64,000 bases of DNA from Paenibacillus peoriae. GTDB taxonomy: Bacteria > Bacillota > Bacilli > Paenibacillales > Paenibacillaceae. The notes under the pieces were generated by a model. It saw nothing but the letters and a program-made list of their open reading frames with translations, was not told the DNA's origin and did not search any database. This document shows, piece after piece, positions 10,801-24,400 of this stretch (the stretch's first letter is position 1; each line of letters begins with the position of its first letter). Position numbers and translations under genes: made by a program. The stretch is from positions 2,490,001 to 2,554,000 of the forward strand of contig NZ_CP092831.1 of NCBI RefSeq assembly GCF_022531965.1. Reading direction: 5' to 3'.

Positions 10801-12480
10801 ATGGAGCAATTGCCGTTAACACCAAATGGCAAAGTGGATCGTCGGGCGTTGCCGCAACCGGAGGGAAGCGTGGATTCCGGCGAGGATTATGTAGCAGCCC
10901 GTAATGAGGTAGAGCGGACATTGGTATCGGTATGGCAATCTGTACTGGGAATCGAACAGATTGGTGTTCTGGATAACTTTTTCCATTTGGGCGGCGACTC
11001 GATCAAGGCCATCCAAGTGTCTTCAAGACTGCTGCAAAATGGTTACAAGCTGGAAATGAGGGAGTTGTTCCAGTATCCGACGATTGCTGAGCTGAATGGA
11101 CGGGTGCAGCGGGTGACCCGCGTTTCCGATCAAGGAGAAGTTAGTGGAACCGTGGCATTGACACCGATTCAACACTGGTTCATTGAACAGCAGCCATCCA
11201 ATCCTGAGCACTATAACCAGGCTCTGATGCTGCATCGTGAGGATCGACTGGACGAAACGGCGCTTCGTCAGGCACTGCAAAGCATTGTCGAGCATCATGA
11301 TGCTTTGCGCATCGTATTCCGCCAGAATGCAGACGGTGGGTATGAAGCATGGAACCGAGGCGTGCAAGAAGGAGAGCTGTATAGCCTCGAAGTGGTGGAT
11401 TATACAAGGGAGTCTGACTTTGCTCATTTGCTGGAGAACAAAGCCAACGAAATCCAAAGCAGCATCCGTCTAGATGAAGGACCGCTGGTAAAGCTGGGTC
11501 TGTTCCGTTGCAACGATGGAGACCATTTGTTGGTAGCAATCCATCATTTTGTGGTTGACGGTGTGTCTTGGCGTATTTTGTTGGAGGATTTGGCAACCGG
11601 CTATGAACAGGCTTTACGGGGCGAGTCTGTCCGTTTGCCGAATAAAACGGATTCCTTCCGCCTTTGGGCTAATCAGCTGTCAGCTTATGCGAACAGCACA
11701 GCATTGGAGAAGGAGCGTGCGTATTGGGAGCAAATTGAGGAAGCAGGGAAAAGCCAGGCATCCTTGCCTAAGGATTACAATCGTAAATCTCAGGCCAAGC
11801 CACAGCTTCGCGATGATCGGACGCTGACCGTAGCGTGGACGGTAGAAGAAACAGAACAATTCTTGAAACAAGCTCATCGGGCCTACAATACGGAAGCAAA
11901 CGACCTGCTGCTGACAGCTCTGGGCACTGCAATTCAGGAGTGGGCGAGCATCCGTCAGGTGCTTGTAAATCTGGAGGGTCATGGACGGGAAGCCATTTTG
12001 CCGGATATGGATATTACGCGCACAGTCGGTTGGTTTACCAGTCAATTCCCGGTTGTACTCAATATGGGCGAGGATCGGAATGTAGGACGGCGTGTCAAGA
12101 ACGTCAAAGAAGGGCTGCGCCGTTTGCCGCATAAAGGGATTGGATACGGGATTTTGAGATATCTTGCTAGCGGTGAAGGAGAAGCAGCTTTTGTTGCCGA
12201 GCCAGAAATCAGCTTTAACTATCTCGGACAATTCGATCAGGATTTAAAGAATAATGCCTTCCGCATGTCTCCTTATTCCATCGGAGCTTCCATGAGTGAC
12301 ACGTTGACCAAGCGGTATGCTCTGGATATCAACGGCATGATCACGGACGGTGCACTGGAACTGACGATCAGCTACAGCAACAAAATGTTTATGAAAAAAT
12401 CAATCAAAAAGCTGGCTGATCTGTTGCAGGAGGGCTTACGTGAGGTATTGGCTCACTGTGTGGGTAAAGAGTTGCCGGAG
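7897..12480 (+). other. TriD module 1 (Cs-A-T-E): acyl starter, D-Val
   Basis: The starter condensation domain has HHIISDG at His134 and would attach the fatty acyl group. The adenylation pocket residues read D-A-F-W-L-G-G-T-F (Asp692 first), a recognised Val code. Carrier serine is Ser1035 (LGGDSIKA). The epimerization domain has HHFVVDGVSW from His1216 and RTVGWFTS, so the residue should be D-Val. An insert of about 65 residues lies between A2 and A3 of the adenylation domain. Confidence 0.9.
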
Positions 12481-15400
12481 CTGACACCAAGCGACTTGTC
12501 CTTCCAAGGACTGACGGCTGGAGAGCTGGATCATATTGTAGAGCAGACGGCTAATGCGGGAGAACTGGAAAACATTTATTCGCTCACACCCATGCAAAAA
12601 GGCATTCTGTTCCACGGCTTAATGGAGCCGAAATCCGGGGCGTACTTTGAGCAGGCGACATTTGATCTGCAAGGCAGCTTTCAAGTGGAGGCTTTTGCCG
12701 AAAGCCTAAATCAGCTGGTGGATCGCCATCAAATATTCAGAACGAATTTTTATAGCGGATGGAATGAGCAGCCTTTACAGGTGGTGTACCGTCACAAGCA
12801 CGCCGGGTTCCGTTTTGAAGATGTACGTTCGATGGAACAAGGTGAGCAGGACGCATACATTGCTGATTTTGCTGAACGCGACAAAGCCGAAGGCTTTCAT
12901 TTCAGCTCAGGCGAGCTGATGCGGGTGTCTATTTTACGTACAGGCGAGGAGTCGTATCGTTTTGTGTGGAGCTTCCATCATATTTTGATGGACGGTTGGT
13001 GCTTGTTCCTTGTTGTAGGGGAAGCATTTAATACGTACTTTGCCATCCTCGAAGACCGCAAGCCGGAGCTCGCTCCGGTAACACCATACAGCGAATACAT
13101 TGAATGGCTGGATCGGCAGGACAACGTGGAGGCTGAACGGTTCTGGAGTGATTATTTTGCTGGCTTTGAGCAGCAGACCGTATTACCGCAGGTAAAACAG
13201 CTGGACAGTCACGCTAAAGAATATGAAGCGGACAAGCTTTCGTTTACACTGGGCCACGAAGTGACGGAACGGATGAACAAGCTGGTTAAGCAGAAGCAAG
13301 TAACGGTCAATACCCTTCTGCAAGCAGCGTGGGGCGTTGTGCTGCAACGGTATAACAACAGTCGGGATGTTGTATTTGGCAGTGTCGTATCCGGCAGATC
13401 AGCGGATATTCCGGGCATCGATAAAATGATTGGTTTGTTCATTAATACGGTTCCTGTACGAGTTCACAGTGAGAAAGATATGACGTTTGCTGCGTTAATG
13501 AAGCAGATACAGGAGCAGGCACTGGCTTCCCGTGCCTATGAAACCTATCCGTTGTATGAAATTCAGGCCCTAACAGAGCAGAAACAGGACCTGGTGAACC
13601 ATATTATGGTGTTTGAAAACTACCCGGTGGAACAGCGCATGGAGCAAATGGGCAGTCGTGGCACGAATGGCTTTACGATTGCAAATGCTTCCGTGTCGGA
13701 GCAAACGAACTATGATTTCAACATTACGGTTGTGCCGGGCGATGAAATTCATGTCCATTTGGAGTACAACGCGCAAGTATTGGAACGCACGGCTGTAGAG
13801 CAAATCCGCGAGCATTTGCTGCATATGATTGAAGAAGCGATTAACCGACCAGATGCGCTGGTAGATGAACTTGAGCTGGTGACTGCTGCGGAAAAAGCAA
13901 AAATCATCGATGGTTTTGGATCCGTGGGCGTAGCTGCATGGAGTGATGAAAAGCAATCAGAAGGGTTGTTCCACGTCTATGTGGAAGAACAAGCGCAGCT
14001 TGTGCCGGATCATGTGGCAGTGGTATACGAGGAGCGGCAGCTTACGTACCGCGAGCTGAACGAGCGTGGGAATCAACTTGCTCGTAGATTGCGGAATGAA
14101 GGCATTGGGCGTGAATCCATTGTTGGTATTTTGAGCGAGCGATCGGTGGACATGATGGTCGGCGTACTGGCGGTATGGAAGGCCGGCGGTGCATACGTGC
14201 CACTGGATGCAGATTATCCTTCAGAACGTATCCGCTTTATGCTCGAGGACAGCGGCGCTACGGTGCTGCTTACGCAAACAGGTTTGCAGGAACGCGCGCA
14301 AGCATGGCTGGAGGAGAGCCGACAGGTCTTGGCCGGTGGGCAGTCTGAGGGCGAGTTGGAAATAGCGGCTGGCGCTGAAACGATGGAAAGAGGCAGCCTG
14401 AGTGAAGGCGTAAGTTTTAAATTAGATTCGAGTTCTGACAACGAAGAAGCATCCGAACCGGCAACAGGGCTGCGTCTGCGTACTGTATTGGCGCTGGACG
14501 ATGAGTCGTTGTACACCGGAGATGCCACGGATGTGGAACATATCAACGAGCCGCAGGATCTGGCATATGTGATCTACACGTCCGGTACAACGGGACGTCC
14601 GAAGGGTGTCATGATCGAGCATCACAGTTTGGTAAACACAGCTGTGGCATACCGACGGGATTACCGTTTGAACCAGTTCCCGGTACGGCTGCTGCAACTG
14701 GCAAGCTTCTCCTTCGACGTGTTCGTCGGCGATATCGCGCGGGCGCTCTATAACGGTGGCACGATGGTCATCTGCCCGAAAGACGACCGCATTGATCCAA
14801 GCCGTCTGTATGGCTGGATTCACGATTATCAGATTACGGTGTTCGAATCCACACCGGCTTTAATCGTACCGTTTATGCAGCATGTGCATGAACAGGGCCT
14901 TGACATGAGCAGTCTGGAACTGCTGATCACCAGCTCGGATAGCTGCAGCGTGACGGATTATCGGGTGCTGCAAGAACGGTTTGGCGCAGATATTCGCATT
15001 ATGAACAGCTATGGCGTCACGGAAGCGGCGATTGACTCCAGCTTCTACGACGAAGAACTGTCAAAGCTGCCAAGTAGCGGCAGTGTGCCGATTGGTCAGG
15101 CATGGCTGAACGCACGCTTCTACATCGTGGACAGCCAGCTGAATCCGGTGCCGATCGGCGTACTGGGCGAGCTGTGCATTGGCGGTGCTGGAGTGGCACG
15201 TGGATACCTGAACCGCCCAGACCTGACGGCCGAGAAATTCGTGGCGAATCCGTATGTAGCCGGTGAACGATTGTACCGCACAGGTGACCTGGCGCGGTGG
15301 ATGCCAGACGGCAATGTGGACTTTATCGGTCGGATGGACTACCAGGTCAAAATCCGGGGCTACCGGATTGAGCTGGGCGAGATTGAAACGGCGATCCAGC

Positions 15401-18400
15401 GGGTACCGGGTGTGCGTCAAGCCGTAGTCATCGACCGGACGGATGAGCGTGGACACAAGTACTTGTGCGGGTACATCACGGGAGAAGCTGAGCTGCGGAT
15501 CGAGGAAGTACAAGCAGAACTGGAATCCGGGTTACCAGCGCACATGGTGCCAGCACGCTTGATGCGACTGGAGACGATTCCGCTGACCAGCAACGGCAAA
15601 ATCGATCGCAAGGCCTTGCCGGAACCGGAGGGAAGCATCCATACGGGTGCAGCCTATGTGGCACCACGTACTACGGCAGAGCAAGTACTGGCTGCAGTGT
15701 GGGCCGGAGTACTCGGCGTGGAAGCGGTAGGCACGCAGGATAACTTCTTTGAACTGGGCGGCGATTCGATCAAAGCACTGCAAGTATCGTCCCGCTTGCT
15801 GCAAGCAGGCTATCGATTGAACATGAAGGATCTCTTCAGCAATCCGACGGTAGCGGCGCTCAGTCCTTTGCTTCGTACAGATGGTAAGATGGCCAGTCAG
15901 GAAGAAGCAGTAGGCAAGGTAGATCTGACACCCATTCAGCGATGGTTCTTCGAGCAGCAGCCTGCTGATCTGCACCACAGCAATCAGGCGATGATGCTGT
16001 ACCGAGCTGGGCGCTTTGACGTCAACGCGCTACGCCGTACAATGGACCGTATTGTCCAGCATCATGACGCATTGCGCACGGTATTCCGTGAGACGGAGCA
16101 AGGCTATGCAGCTTGGAACCGCAGTGTAGAGGAAGGCGAGCTATACACGCTGGACATTGTAGATTTTAGTGGAGTTGAAGACGAATCCACCGCTGTAGAA
16201 GCTAAGGCGAGTGAAATTCAAGCGAGCATTCATTTGAGCGAGGGGCCGCTGGTGAAGCTCGGTCTGTTCCACTGCGCTGAGGGCGACCATTTGCTAATCG
16301 TCATTCATCATTTGGTTGTGGACGGTGTATCGTGGCGTATTTTGCTGGAGGATTTGGCATCCGGTTATGAGCAGGCTATTGCAGGCAAAACAGGCACAGC
16401 TATCCGACTACCGCATAAAACAGATTCGTTCCAGACTTGGGCCGAGCAGCTGTCGGCCTATGCGAATAGCGCGACGATGGAGCGGGAGCTTGCTTACTGG
16501 CAGCATATCGAACAAGCAGAAGCCAGTCTTGCGAAGCCTTTGCCAAAGGATTTTGCGAATGACAATGCACTGCTTGGGGACAGTGAGGTTGTGACGGTCC
16601 GCTGGACGAAGCAGGAAACCGAGCAGTTGCTCAAACAAGCTCATCGCGCATACAACACGGAAATGAATGACCTGCTGCTGGCTGCGCTCGGAAAAGCCGT
16701 ATATGACTGGTCTGGTTCTGAACGGGTGCTGGTCAACCTGGAGGGCCATGGACGGGAAGCTATTGTACCGGATGTGGATATTACGCGGACAGTCGGTTGG
16801 TTTACGAGCCAGTTCCCGGTTGTACTGGATGGAAGTCTGGGACAAGGGGGGAATACGGCTCGTCTGATCAAACGGGTCAAGGAAGGGCTGCGTCATATTC
16901 CGCAGAAAGGCATCGGCTATGGTATTTTACGATACCTGTCGGATACGAATGTTCTGGAGAAAGCAGGCGTGCAGTTAAAGGCTCAGCCTGAGATCAGTTT
17001 TAACTATTTGGGACAATTCGATCAGGATTATAAAGGCAATGATCTGGAGCCTTCCTCCTATTCCATCGGTGTGCCTGTCAGCACGAATGCGGCTATGGAT
17101 TTTGCACTGGATATCAATGGAGTCATCGAGGATGGAGAACTGATTTTCACGATTCGCTACGGTACAACGCAATTCCGTCATGAGACGATTGCACGACTTG
17201 GAGATTTACTGGCATCCGGCTTGCGTGAGGTGATTCATCATTGTGTCGCCCAAGAAAGAACGGTGTTGACCCCAAGTGATGTCCTGTTAAACCATGTAAC
17301 GCTGGACGAGCTGGAGCAATTGGTGAAGGATACGCAAGATATGGGTGAGCTGGAAAATGTGTATGCTTTGACACCGATGCAAAAGGGCATGCTCTTCTTC
17401 AGTCTGATGGATGAAAATTCGGCAGCTTATTTTGAACAGGCAACCTTTGAGTTGAACGGTTGTTTTGATGTGGTTGCTTTCGGTAAAAGCTTTGACCTGC
17501 TCGTACAGCGTCATGAGGCATTACGGACGAACTTTATCAGTTCATGGAAGGATGAGCCTGTACAGGTCGTTTTCCGCAACCGTAGCGGAGAATTATATTA
17601 TGAAGACTTGCGCGGACTAGAAAAAGAGGAACGAGAAGCTCGTGTTGAAGCTTTTGCCATCGAGGACAAAGCGAAAGGATTCAATCTCGCAGAGGATGCA
17701 CTCATTCGTGTCTCCATTTTGCAAACGGGGGATGAAACGTATCACTTTGTTTGGAGCTTCCATCACATTTTGATGGATGGCTGGTGCTTGTCCTTTATGA
17801 CACAGGAGGTATTTGGCAGCTATCTGACACTGCGCGCCGGTCATGAGCCAGCGCTGGAGCCTGTCACGCCGTTCAGTCGATTTATCGAATGGCTGGAACG
17901 TCAGGACCGTGAGGCAGCTTTGCAATATTGGCGTGGGTATCTGGCGGACTATGAGCAGCAAATTACGCTTCCTCAGCAAAAAACACAGCCTAAATCGATG
18001 CAAGCCGGGCTATATGTCGCTGAAGATCTGGAATGTGACTTCCAGCCAGAGCTGGTTGCTCAGATCGAACGGGTAGCGAAGCAAAATCAGGTCACGATCA
18101 ATACGCTGATTCAGACTGTATGGGGCGTTCTGTTGCAAAAATATAACAACAGTACGGATATCGTGTTTGGCAGCGTTGTGTCCGGTCGTCCAGGGGATAT
18201 TCCAGGTGTGGAGCACATGATCGGGCTATTTATTAATACAATTCCAGTGCGTGTGCAGTCTGAACCAGGTGAAAGTTTTGTCGAGCTGATGAGACGAACA
18301 CAGCGGCAGGCGCTGGCTTCCAATGGTTATGATGCGTTCCCGCTGTATGAAATTCAAGCACTGACCGAGCAGAAGCAGGATTTGATCAATCATATTATGA

Positions 18401-21400
18401 TATTTGAAAATTATCCGGTGGAGCAGCAGGTAGAGCAGCTGGGCAGTGAAGGACAGGAACCATTTACAATTTCGAATGTGGTGGCTACAGAGCAAACGAA
18501 CTACGATCTAAACGTCGTCGTGATGCCAGGAGAAGGTATCAAGATTCGTTTTATGTATAACACGCTCAGCTTTGATCAAGCAGGTATTGAGCGCTTGTAT
18601 GGACATTTTGCACGTTTGCTGGAGCAAATTTCGCTCAACCCGCATGTTCGGGTGGAAGAGCTGGAACTACTCACAGCAGCAGAAAAACAACAGATTACAG
18701 CGGCCTTTAATGACACCGCTTGTGCATTTCCGTCCCATCAGACGATTCATCAGCTGTTCGAGGATCAGGTGGAGTGTACGCCGGATCAGGTAGCATTGGT
18801 GTTTGGACATCAGCGTCTGACATATCGGGAGCTGAATGAACGGGCGAATTCATTGGCTCGAATGCTTCAAGCCCAGGGAGTAGGACCTGACAAACTGGTC
18901 GGTCTGATGGTGCAGCGTTCCGTGGAAATGATCGTAGGTCTGCTGGCTGTGCTAAAAGCAGGCGGTGCTTATGTGCCGATTGATCCCGAATTTCCATCCT
19001 CTCGTATTGCATACATGCTGGAAGACAGCGAGGCCGCAGTGCTTCTGACCCGTCGTGAACTGGCAGAAGAACACCATTGCCATGCCAATACCCTGTTTCT
19101 TGAGGATGCCGCATTGTATCAGGGAGAAAGTAGCAACCTGGAGACGATTGCCCGCCCAGAGCATTTGGCTTATGTCATCTATACGTCGGGTTCGACTGGA
19201 AATCCGAAAGGAGTTATGCTCCAGCATCGCTCGGTCCTCAACTTTATTACTGGGATGCGCGAAGTCATTGATTTTGAAGCGAGCCAAACCATGTTGTCAC
19301 TGACGACCATTTCATTCGATATTTTCGTATTGGAAACCATTCTCCCCCTGTTGGGTGGAATGACGGTTGTGCTTGGCGACAGCCAGCATCAGGTGAATCC
19401 TCAGGCGCTGGGTGAGTTGATTACTCAACATTCGATTGAGATGTTGCAAATGACCCCATCCCGGTTACAAATGCTGTTGGGTCATGAAGCAGGCTCGCGC
19501 GTGCTGCAAAGCGTGAAGGCAATTATGGTTGGGGGCGAAGCTCTTCCGTCCAAGCTGCTCGCAGCACTGCAAGAGATAGACGGTCCCCGTATTTATAACA
19601 TGTACGGACCTACAGAAACGACGGTGTGGTCGGCCGTGCAGGAACTGACCCATGCTCAGCATATTAATATTGGACGTCCTATTGCGAATACCCAAATCTA
19701 TATCATGAATGCGAGTGGAGAATTGCAGCCCGTCGGTGTGCCGGGCGAGTTATGTATTGCCGGGGAAGGATTGGCCCGTGGGTATTGGAAACGTGAAGAA
19801 CTGACGGCCGAGAAATTTGTGATTAATCCGTTTGCTGGGGGTAAGGCAGGCCATGAGCGGATGTACCATACAGGCGATTTGGCGAGATGGACGCCGGACG
19901 GCAACATTGAATATTTGGGGCGGATGGACCATCAGGTGAAAATTCGGGGCTACCGAATCGAACTGGGCGAGATCGAATCGCAGCTGTTGCAGGTGGAGTC
20001 GGTACAAGAAGCGGTCATCATGGCTCGTGGGGACGAAACGGGTCAAACACAGCTCGTGGCGTACTATGTGGCGAGTCAAGAACTGGGAGCCGGTGAGCTG
20101 AGACATGAGCTGGGACAAGAACTGCCAAGCTATATGATGCCGTCGTATTTCATCTGGTTGGAGCAGATGCCGCTGACACCGAACGGTAAAATCGACCGCA
20201 AGTCCCTGCCAGCACCGGAAGGCAATCTGCACAGCGGTGCGGATTATGTAGCGCCACGCACTGCACCGGAACGAGCGCTTGTAGCGGTCTGGCAGTCCGT
20301 CCTGGGTGTGCCAACCGTCGGTATGTTGGACAATTTCTTTGATCTGGGTGGCGATTCGATCAAGGCGATTCAAATCGTATCGCGTGCATTCCAGGCCGGC
20401 TACAAGCTGGACATGAAGGATTTGTTCCGCTATCCCATCGTCGCAACCCTGGCATCGCATATGCATGAGGCCAGTCGTAGGGCAGATCAGGGAGAAGTAA
20501 GCGGAGAAACGGCGTTGCTTCCGATCCAGCACGAGTTCTTTGCGCAGGAGCAAGTAGACGTGCATCACTTTAATCAGGCGGTGATGCTGCACCGGGAGCA
20601 GGGGTTCGACGAGTCGGCTCTGCGTCAGGCGCTTGGCAAACTAACAGAGCATCATGATGCTCTGCGGATGGTGTTCAGCAAGACAGAACAAGGCTATCAA
20701 GCATGGAATCGCGGAATACAGGAAGGTGAGCTGTATCATCTGGATGTGGTGGACTTTAGGGATATAACGGATGAAGCCATGCTCAGCGTGGCAATGGAGG
20801 CGAAAGCTACCGAAATTCAAAGCAGTATCCAACTGCAAGAAGGGCCGCTGTTTAAAGCAGGTTTGTTCCACTGTGTAGATGGCGATCATCTCCTGATGGC
20901 GATTCACCATTTGGTCGTGGACGGGGTATCCTGGCGTATCTTGTTTGAGGATTTGGCTACTGCCTATGAACAGGCCGTTCATCAGAAAGTACTTCAGCTG
21001 CCGGACAAAACGGATTCCTTCCGTTCCTGGTCACAAAAACTTTCCAAATATGCGAATAGCACAGCCATGGACAGTGAGCACGCCTACTGGGAGCAATGGA
21101 ACGCAGTCGCTTTGTCTGACCAAGTACGATTGCCTGAGGATCAAGCGCAGGCTGACTCATTTACTTTGGCTGACACCGATACAGTGGTCTTCCAGCTTAC
21201 GGAAGAAGAGACAGAGAGACTATTGAAGCAAGCGCACCGCGCGTACAACACGGAAGTGAACGATCTGTTGCTGACGGCTTTGGGCATGATGCTGTACACA
21301 TGGACCGGCCATGAACGTAGCCTGATCAATCTGGAGGGACACGGACGTGAGAACATTTTACCGGATACGGATCTTTCTCGTACGGTAGGCTGGTTTACGA

Positions 21401-24400
21401 GTCCATATCCGGTATGGCTGGACATCGGTCGTGATCCAGCTTTGTCGGGACGCATCAAACAGGTCAAAGAGAGTCTGCGTGATATTCCGAATCAAGGAAT
21501 GGGCTACGGAATTTGGAGATATTTGAGTGAATCTGGCCAAGCCATGGGTCAGCAAGCAGATGCACTGAATCTTGCTCAACATCAAGCTTTTGCTGAGCCG
21601 CAAGTGAGCTTTAACTATCTCGGACAGTTTGATCAGGACTTGCAAAACAACGATCTGCGTAGGTCTCCTTATTCGATGGGATCGGTCGTTAGTGACCGGA
21701 CGAAGATGAAATTTGCGCTCGATGTGAGCGGAATCGTAACGAACGGCATCCTGGAACTGGACATTCGGTATAACAGCAAAGCCTTCCGTAAAGATACGGT
21801 CCAAATGTTAGCCAACCTGTTGAAATCCAATCTGCTTGAAGTTATCGAGCATTGTGTTACACGAGATCGGATCGAATTAACTCCAAGTGATGTACTGTTC
21901 AAAGGTCTGACCCTGGAGCAATTAGATACGATTAAGGAGCAGACCCAGACGGTTGGGGAATTGGAAAATGTGTACCCGTTAACTCCCATGCAAAAGGGTA
22001 TGCTGTTCCACAGTCTAATGAATGCAGAAACAGGCGTGTATTTTGAGCAGGCGACCTTTGATCTGGAGGGCCACTTGGAGCCTTCCCTATTCGAGGAAAG
22101 CTTGAATCTGCTGGTGAGCCGGCATGCTATATTACGGACGAATTTCTACAGCGGCTGGCATGGACAACCCTTGCAAATCGTCTATCGTCATAAAAGTCCG
22201 ATCTTCCATTATCAGGATGTCAGAGGGCGTGAACATGCTGTAGCTGAGTTTGTGGTTCAAGATAAAGCTCGAGGCTTTGATCTAAGCAAGGATGCGCTTA
22301 TGCGAGTATCCGTCTTCCGCACGGGTGAAAGCTCATACCGTTTTGTATGGAGCTTCCATCATATTGTGATGGACGGCTGGTGCCTGTCCCTGATGACGGA
22401 CGAAGTGTTTGGTGCCTATGCTGCCTTGCTGGAGAATAAGCAGCCAGAGCTCGCACCTGTCAAGCCGTATAGTGACTATATCGAATGGTTGGAACATCAA
22501 GATGCACAGGAAGCGACCCGTTATTGGAGTGACTATTTGGCAGGTTTTGAGCAGCGAACCTTGTTGCCTGGTGAGAATACGCATGTTTCTGTGGCAGAAC
22601 GAGATGACGACACAAACAGAAGCGGTCAAAGTTCAAATTCTGGCTATGTTTTGGAAAAACTGCCATTTATGTTGGGTAAAGAACGGAGTGCCGCATTAAA
22701 CCAAATGGCCAAGCAACAACATGTCACGATTAACACCTTGCTGCAAAGTGTGTGGGGCGTTATTTTACAGCAATACAATAATAATCAGGATGTTGTGTTT
22801 GGTGGTGTGGTATCCGGTCGTCCGGCAGACATTCCAGGTGTGGAGAACATGATTGGATTGTTTATCAATACCATACCGGTTCGGATTCAAAGTGAACGGA
22901 ATGCTACATTTGCTGAAGTATTGCAGCGCACACAGGAACAGGCTTTGACCTCCAGTGTCTATGATACGTTTCCGCTCTACGATATTCAGGCACGGACTGA
23001 ACAAAAACAAGACCTGATTCATCACATCATGGTCTTTGAAAACTACCCGATTGGGCAGCAGATGAAGCAGATGGGCGGTTCCGGCGAGACAAAGGCACAA
23101 ACAGGCTTCTCGATTGCCAATGTGGCACTTGCCGAGCAAACCAACTACGATTTCAACCTGATTGTCGTGCCTGACGAGGATATCTCTATCCTGCTTGAAT
23201 ACAATGCTCTGGTGTATAACCGGTCTGCAATGGAGCGTATCCAGGGTCATATCGACCACGTCATCGGACAAATCGTAGACAACCCAAATATCCGTGTGAA
23301 TGAGCTGGCATTGGTGACCCCGCAAGAACAGGCACAGATCGTTCAGGTCTGGGGCGATACGGCGGCAGCCTATCCGCAGGATCAAACGCTAAGCAGTCTG
23401 TTTGAGCAGCAGGCAGCGAACACGCCGGAGCAAGTGGCGGTGTTGTACGGAGCGGAATCGTTGACCTACGCTGAGCTGAATGAGCGCGCGAACCGTTTGG
23501 CTCGGACGCTGCGTGCGGAAGGTGTTGAACCGGATCAACCAGTCGGCATTCTGGTCCACCGCTCGCTGGACATGATCGTAGGCATCTACGCGATCCTCAA
23601 AGCAGGCGGAGCCTACGTGCCGATTGATCCAGAATATCCAGCCGACCGCATCCGCTTTATGCTGGAGGACTCGGGCGCGAAGCTGGTGCTGACGCAAGCG
23701 CATCTGGCGGAGCAAGCCTCACTGAGTTTCGACGGCCAGGTGCTGGTGCTGGATCGTCAGGAGCAGGATGGCCAAGACATTTACCACAAAGACGGTTCGA
23801 ATTTGGAGCCACTGGCCGGGCCGCATCATGTAGCCTATGTCATCTATACCTCCGGCTCCACAGGAAAACCGAAGGGCGTGATGGTGGAGCATCATTCCGT
23901 GCTGAACCGGATTTTGTGGATGCATGATCGATACGGCTTGAGTGCGGAAGATACGATCTTGCAAAAGACGGCCTTCACCTTCGACGTGTCGGTGTGGGAG
24001 CTGTTCTGGTGGTCGCTGGTGGGCTCGAAGGTAAGCTTGCTGTCCGTGGGCGGGGAAAAGAACCCGGAAGACATCGTCGACACGATTGCCCGCGATGGCG
24101 TAACCACGATGCACTTTGTACCCGCTATGCTGCATGCGTTTCTGGAGTACGTGGAGCAGCAGCCACGGGAAGTGATGCAAGCGAAACTGGCAACGCTGCG
24201 CCATGTCTTTGCCAGTGGTGAAGCTTTACCGCCACAGCATGTGGCCCGGTTCCAACAGCTTGTATCGAGCCTTGCGGGAGCGAAGCTGATCAACCTGTAC
24301 GGCCCAACCGAAGCGACGGTGGACGTATCGTACTTTGATTGCGAGCCGGATGGGGAATATACAGTCATTCCCATCGGGAAACCGATTCAAAACATTCGTC

